From assembly GCF_027887165.1 (NCBI RefSeq), contig NC_077235.1, forward strand, positions 15,104,383 through 15,168,382: a stretch of DNA of 64,000 nt, in the 5' to 3' direction. The notes below the pieces were generated by a model, which did no database searches, was not told where the DNA came from, and saw nothing but the letters and a program-made list of their open reading frames with translations. The DNA comes from Monodelphis domestica (Eukaryota; Chordata; Mammalia; Didelphimorphia; Didelphidae). Positions 58,915-64,000 of the stretch are shown piece after piece. Position 1 is the first letter of the stretch. Every line of letters begins with the position of its first letter. A program made the position numbers and the translations under genes.

Positions 58915-59850
58915 GCCCAAACCCCAGAGAGCCTTGAGATGATACCGAGAACTTACATTCTTCAGCTTCTAGAGGAAGCTCTTTCATAAACTAAATTTGA
59001 TAACTCTTTAGACCTTAAGCCCTGACATTTCAATTCATGAGTAAACTTTCTCTATTTTAATAGCCTTAAAGGAGTTACTCAGACCCTCTAGAGAAAGCTC
59101 TGGCTCTCACACTCCAACTCAAGCTTCCCTTTTAACACTTTCAGTCAACCATTCACGCATGTCACCTATACTATCCTCCCTCTTCCTTCTACTAGAAATA
59201 CTACTTCACTCACATACACAGGTTCCAACACTCAGTCACACACAAAACTTAGTCAATAGTGGAGCTTGTGGTCAGGTTGGATTGGGCTCCATTTTGGCCG
59301 ACTTCGCTTGGAATCAGATTTGATTGATGTTCCACACTTTTTCTAACATTCCCAGGTACCTGGTCCATCATATATCATATATATAACTATGTACATGTAT
59401 GAATATGACCTTGGCAGCAGTCCCCCTGGGATATAGGCTCGGGCATGCATGGAAAAGCGATTGCCCACTTGCTTCCTAATTAAAGAGAGGTTCCTTTGTC
59501 AAGAGTTTAGCTTAACTAACTGAACCCTCCCAGCTTATTCCTGACTGAGGTCAATGATTTCTTCTGGGTACCTCACATCTGGTGGTCAAACTAGCTGGAG
59601 GTTTAGGCAGCCATAAGTTGGCCATCCGGGCTGTCTTGCCATTTGTTGACATGGAAATGGCACAGAACTCTCAAATACTCTGAGAAACCCAGTCTTGAAT
59701 CAGGATAGGGATAAATCCCATAATATATTCTTTACTCAGAGTCTGGCGCCACAACTTTTCCAGGGCATAAACCCTTCACTCTGTGGATATTATCCCTGGG
59801 AGTGCTACCAGGTTAGGTGATAACTCCAAGTAAAAAAAATTTGGGGAACC
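58915..59850. repeat. Modules S (rest) and X
   Basis: S resumes at the target duplication and passes CCATTTTGGCCGACTT and a very short TATATATA. X follows (TGGTGGTCAAACTAGC, CTTGAATCAGGATAGGG). Confidence 0.7.
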
Positions 59851-60780
59851 ACATGGAGGAAATCCAGGAGCTGGGAAAGATGAGTGTCATTACTGTATCT
59901 ACAAAGGACATCACTGACAGTATACAATCAAGCTTAGGAAAGGAATCCTAGCCAAAGGCTAGGGTCTAAGAGAGGGGGCTGCTTACAGTGGATACTGAAG
60001 AATGGTCCCTGCCAGCTATGGATCTTCTTGGGAAAGGGTCTCTTCATACAATAGGGGAGAGTACCTAACTAGGATTGTCATTCACCTAAGGGTTGCCCAC
60101 TCAGTCTGAAACTGCTCACCTGGGATTCCCTTCAGGGTGGATTCCCATGGGAACAGGGAACAAGTACAGTCTTTGGGGTCTCCAACCAACAAGTTCCTCC
60201 TGGAATCTAGGCTTCACCAGATCCCACTAGGCCCCAAGTATGTGGTTTCTAGATTCCATGTTGACACACCTTATTGCTGATGCTGTGAATACATTCACTG
60301 CATTGAATGAGGAAAAGGAGGAGCTGTATTTGCCAATGGTGGCCGTTAATGCAGGCACACTATGGTTTTTTACTGGAAACACAATTGCTTACAGTTTGAC
60401 ACGTGATGAAGATCATAGCACAGACTTGTAAAATCCCATGTGATTCCTTTTCTGTTGTTTATCTGGTTATTTGTTAAAAAGCAGTAAAAATTACAGGAAT
60501 GTAAGATGTAGAACATGTTCTGTGGATTCACACCACCATCAATCCTATCTTGCAAAGACTGAGTTAAAATTTGAGAACACACTTTTGCTCTCACAACAAT
60601 CTCTCCATTCCCCTCTCTGAGGAAATGTCAAAGGTTAATGGACTTCCCGGTGTTCCTGTTGTCAACCTGGAATCTAGAAGCCCCAAACTTGTGGCCTAGA
60701 CGGGTCTGGTGTAGCCTGGGTTTCCGGAGGAGCTTGTAAGTTGGAGACCCCAAAGTTTGTACTTGTTCCCTGATCCCCTG
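59851..60780. repeat. Module Y with the internal 330-bp segment
   Basis: The most complete Y. The internal segment lies at 60,260-60,590. The frame at 60,240-60,431 spans it but has no counterpart in the copy at 31.7 kb, where stops and shifts occur. No gene recognised. Confidence 0.65.
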
Positions 60781-61404
60781 AGAATCCAGAGAGATAGAGA
60801 CAGACAAACAGAAAGACAGATAGGCAGGCCGATTGGCAGATGGGTAGTCAGATAGGTAGGAGGGCAGATAGATGGATATAAAGATAGCACATAGAGAGAC
60901 ACATAGTCAGACAGAGACAGAGGGATAAGAAAGGCATGGAGACAGACAGATAGGGAGACAAATAGGAAGATAGAATCAAAAGACATAGAAACACAAACAG
61001 AATGAGAGATAGTCAGAGACATTGAATATCGGGGAGTGAAACAAAGTGAAAGACAGAGACAGATAGATGGAAGGACAGACCGAGGGAAGATGGAATGGAG
61101 AGACAGACAGGCTGAGAGAGACACAGAAAATCAGGCAGATGGATAGACAGACAGAAGGGGATAGACAGATAGCAATAGAGATAGATCAATAGTCTGATAT
61201 ATAAAAAGAATTATAGAGAAACGGAGTGACAGACACAGAGAGACGGATCGACAGATATACAGAAAGACTGAGAGTTGGACTAGTTTCTCTGTCATTTTGT
61301 CTATCTGTTTTCCTTTCTGTGTATCTAAAAGTCTGTCTCACTGTATGTGCAACTGTCAATCTACCTATCTATCCATATTTTTATCTGTTTCTATTTTTTG
61401 TCTG

Positions 61405-61459
<55 letters not shown>

Positions 61460-61490
61460 CTTTGTATTTCTGTCGGTATAGTCTATGTAT
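60781..61490. repeat. Module T with (CTAT)n
   Basis: Purine-rich to about 61,275, strand switch, then (CTAT)n at 61,405-61,459. The expected N lead-in is cut at CTATGTATTG (about 61,490) and X begins. Confidence 0.9.
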
Positions 61491-62130
61491 TGTTAACTTG
61501 GAACTAACATGGAACTATTAAATAGTCAGAAAACCCAAGTCTTTACTCAGGATAGGAATAAGTCCAATTTGGCCCTTTACTCAGAGTCGGAGCACAAGCT
61601 TTTCAGGGTGCAAACCCTGGACTCTGGGGATGTTATCCCTGGGAGCTCCACAACGCTAGATGACAACTCCGAGGAACACAAGCATTTGGGGAACCTATAT
61701 ACCATTTGGGAAAAGGAGGGGCAGGGAAAGATGACTGACATCACTATGGCTACAAAGAAAATGGGAGTGTTCAAACTACAGTGACAAGATACAATGGAGC
61801 TAGGGAAAAGAATCATAGGCAGAAGCTAGGGTGCAAGAGAAGGGGGATGCTTACAATAGTTACTAAAGGATGGTTCATGCCCAGGTCTGGCCTTCCTGAG
61901 AAAGGTTCTAATACAATAGGGGAAGCTACCTAAAACAAAGAATGTGCTTAGCATATGCTTATCTCACCCAGGCTCATCATTTCCCTTCAGGGTAGTTTCT
62001 CTTGGGAACAGGGAACAAGGACAAGCTTTTGGAGTCTCCAATCTACAGGCTAAATCTAAAATTGGGGTTCATCAGATACCACTAGGCCACAAGATTGGGA
62101 TTCCTAAATCCCACGTTGACAGTATCTATC
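61491..62130. repeat. Modules X and Y, shortened
   Basis: X from TTAACTTGGAACTAACATGG, then Y-like sequence to CACGTTGACAGTATC. The frame at 61,509-61,784 is a repeat shadow: the inverted paralogue at 20.4-20.6 kb lacks it. Confidence 0.6.
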
Positions 62131-62940
62131 AGCCTGCCTGTTTGTGCATGTCTCAGCCTGTGTGTCGGACTTTTGTGGGTTTTAAGGTGTTGAAGCGTGG
62201 CTAACTACAACCCCCAGTGTGCACCAGCAGGACCACCCATTTGAGTCCTGGCTTGTGATTGTTCTTCAATTGGACCAATCCCGAGATAGAGGAGGGACAA
62301 TGGCCATGACCCCTCCTTAGCACGGAATTAATACTTTTCAAGTCCAATCCCAATAAAGGAAATACTGGGCATCATTCCCTCGACTAGCATAGAAGTGGTC
62401 CAATTCAAGACAAATCCCTCCCCGGAAATAAGGAGTAAGGACCCCTGGAGCACGCTGGGAGATGCAGTCCCCCAAGCCACAATACTTGAAAAGCCATACT
62501 ATCTCTATGTATCTATGAAAACGGAGAGATGGACAACTGGACAGACAGAAGGACTGACAGATTAGTTGCTATGATATTCTGTCTATCTGCTTGTTGGTTG
62601 GTGCATTTATCGGTCTGTCCTTCTATCTTTTGAGGGTTTTCAAATGTTGTGACCGCCTGGGGAACTACAATGCCCAGTGTGCTCCAGGAGTCCCACCCCT
62701 TTGAGTCCTGCCTTGGAGTGCTCCCGAATTCGACCAATCCCGAGTTAGGAGAGGGACAAAGCGAATGGCCTCTCCTGAGCCCAGGATTGATCCATTTATA
62801 AGCCAATCACACACAACAGTAGCGAGGAATATCCCTATCCCTGCCTCGGTCCAATTCAAGACCAATCCCTCCCAGGAAATGAGATGGAGGGACTGCTGGA
62901 GAACACTGCAGTGTGCAGTTCCTCAGGGCACAAGGCTACA
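62131..62940. repeat. Module N, copy 10
   Basis: Forward motif GGCTAACTACAACCCCCAGT near 62,200, inverted motif CTGGGAGATGCAGTCCCCCA near 62,457, forward motif GGGGAACTACAATGCCCAGT near 62,660. The second half is the mirror of 55,010-55,330. Confidence 0.8.
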
Positions 62941-63720
62941 AAACACATTCTATCTCTAGCTCTATATCCATATAGACTGAGAGATGGCCAAGGGGACCGA
63001 CAGACAGGAGGACTGACAGACAGAGAGCTTCGTCAAAGGTCAATGGCATTCCCGGTTTCCCTATTGTCAACCTGGAATCAAGGAACCCCAAACTTGTGAC
63101 CTGGATGGATCTGGTGTTGCCTGGGTGTCCGGAGGAGCTTGTAGTTTGGAGACCCCAAAGTTTGTACTTGTTCCCTGATTCCGTGAGAATACAGAGAGAT
63201 AGAGACAGACAGATAGAAAGACAGATAGGCAGGCCGACTGGCAGGTGGGTAGTCAGATAGGTAGGAGGGCAGATAGATGGATATAGAGATAGCACATAGA
63301 GAGACACATAGTCAGACATAGACAGAGATGGACAGGGGGAGAGACAGATAGAGAGGTAAATAGATAGGAAGATAGAATGAAAAGACATAGAAACACAAAC
63401 AGACAGAATGAGAGATAGAGACATTGAAAGATTAATAGAACAACAGAATATCAGAGAGTGAAACAAAGGGACAGTCAGAGACAGATAGATGGAAGGACAG
63501 ACTGAGGGAAGGTGGAACGGAGTGATAGACAGAGAGACACAGAAATTCAGACAGATGGATAGTCAGACAGACAGGGATAGACAGATAGCAATACAGATAG
63601 ATAGATACAGCTAGATTAATAGATTAATATATAGACAGAATTAGAGAAAACCAGATTGAGAGTCACAGAAAGATGGATCGACAGACATACAGAAGAACTG
63701 ACAGATGGACTAGTTTCTCT
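62520..63720. repeat. Inverted repeat 3, right arm
   Basis: Reverse complement of 54,240-55,460. N variant, T, the shared junction (GAGAGCTTCGTCAAAGGTCA near 63,023-63,042), Y and purine T, in mirror order. The spacer between arms is about 7 kb. Confidence 0.75.
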
Positions 63721-63729
63721 GTCGTTTTG

Positions 63730-64000
63730 TCTATCTTCCTGTCTTTTATTTATTTCTGTATTCAGCACTTGTCTTTTTTATTGCTTTTCATTTTTTATTC
63801 AGTCATTTTAGCCCATTATTCCTCCTCGGTGACAAGAATCATATTCTTTCCACCCTTCCCCAAGCTGAGGGGCGATTCCACTGGGTATGACATGTGTCCT
63901 TGATGAGAACCTCTTTCCATGTTGCTGATGTTTTCACTAGGATGTTCATTTAGAGTCTATATCCCCAGCTTTAACCCCCTGGACCCTTGTAATCTAGCAG
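63730..64000 (-). mobile_element. Module L, copy 4 (cut by the window end)
   Basis: T sequence at 63,735 (TCTTCCTGTC) joins TTTTATTTATTTCTGTATTC, followed by the L1 3' region (CCACTGGGTATGACATGTGT, TGATGAGAACCTCTTTCCAT). The modules normally before L are missing, and the copy continues beyond the window. Confidence 0.8.

Noticed and set aside
59851..60780. Frame at 60,240-60,431 as a gene
   Set aside because: The sister segment at 31.7-31.9 kb has frame shifts and stops in the same stretch, and no domain is recognisable.
1..64000. tRNA, rRNA, snRNA genes or a tRNA-derived SINE
   Set aside because: I looked for A/B-box and cloverleaf-like strings and rRNA landmarks while reading and saw none. 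Small diverged SINEs could still be missed by eye.

Overview
The window looks like mammalian, most likely marsupial, non-genic DNA. The base composition is AT-rich and CpG-poor. There are very many (CA)n, (CT)n, (GATA)n and (GACA)n tracts, and one 5.1 kb LINE-1 lies on the minus strand. Its ORF2 reminds me of opossum (Monodelphis-type) L1, but that species call rests on memory of the family and could not be searched. I find no intact protein-coding gene, rRNA or tRNA. The many apparent Ser/Leu/Tyr/Cys-rich reading frames are translations of microsatellites.

Nearly the whole window is a mosaic of one composite long repeat (a macrosatellite-like or segmentally duplicated unit). It is built from about ten recurring modules, named here for reference. 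N is a block of CCAAT/ATTGG palindromes bounded by inverted ACTACAACTCCCAG motifs. T is degenerate TCTG/TCTA (or GACA/GATA) sequence. E is a 142-bp exon-like block. D is the tract downstream of E, with an LTR-like poly(A) region. L is an old truncated 3' end of a LINE-1. Q, P, S, X and Y are unclassified AT-rich modules carrying (CA)n and (TA)n tracts, and Z is a short block outside the palindromes. The canonical order is N-T-E-D-L-Q-P-S-X-Y-T-N, seen best from 34.3 to 39.5 kb and from 41.1 to 47.7 kb. Other copies are shortened by internal deletions, so N-to-N spacing varies from about 6.5 to 10 kb.

Layout: 1-10.1 kb holds two partial units, interrupted by a solo LTR at 8.9-9.85 kb. From 10.1 to 15.0 kb is a large palindrome centred near 12.56 kb. 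From 15 to 26.4 kb are three shortened units. From 26.4 to 31.5 kb is the LINE-1, 5'-truncated inside ORF1 and with a broken ORF2. From 31.5 to 47.5 kb are two of the most complete units. From 47.5 to 54.9 kb is a 7.4 kb palindrome centred near 51.2 kb, paralogous to the first at about 38.66 kb distance. From 54.2 to 63.7 kb is a third, spaced inverted repeat whose centre contains a unit with a second solo LTR (58,194-58,909, with a 5-bp target duplication). The window ends inside another L module.

The most interesting signals are three. First, the N modules concentrate CCAAT (NF-Y-type) and ACTACA-N-CCCAG (ZNF143/THAP11-type) motifs in inverted arrangement. Second, the 142-bp E block keeps a strong 3' splice site and 5' splice site in all five full copies without a single indel. 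Third, nested palindromes share identical rearrangement junctions. A simple by-eye codon comparison argues against protein constraint, so any function is more likely transcriptional, RNA-level or structural than coding. Identities are by eye; no alignment or database search was possible.
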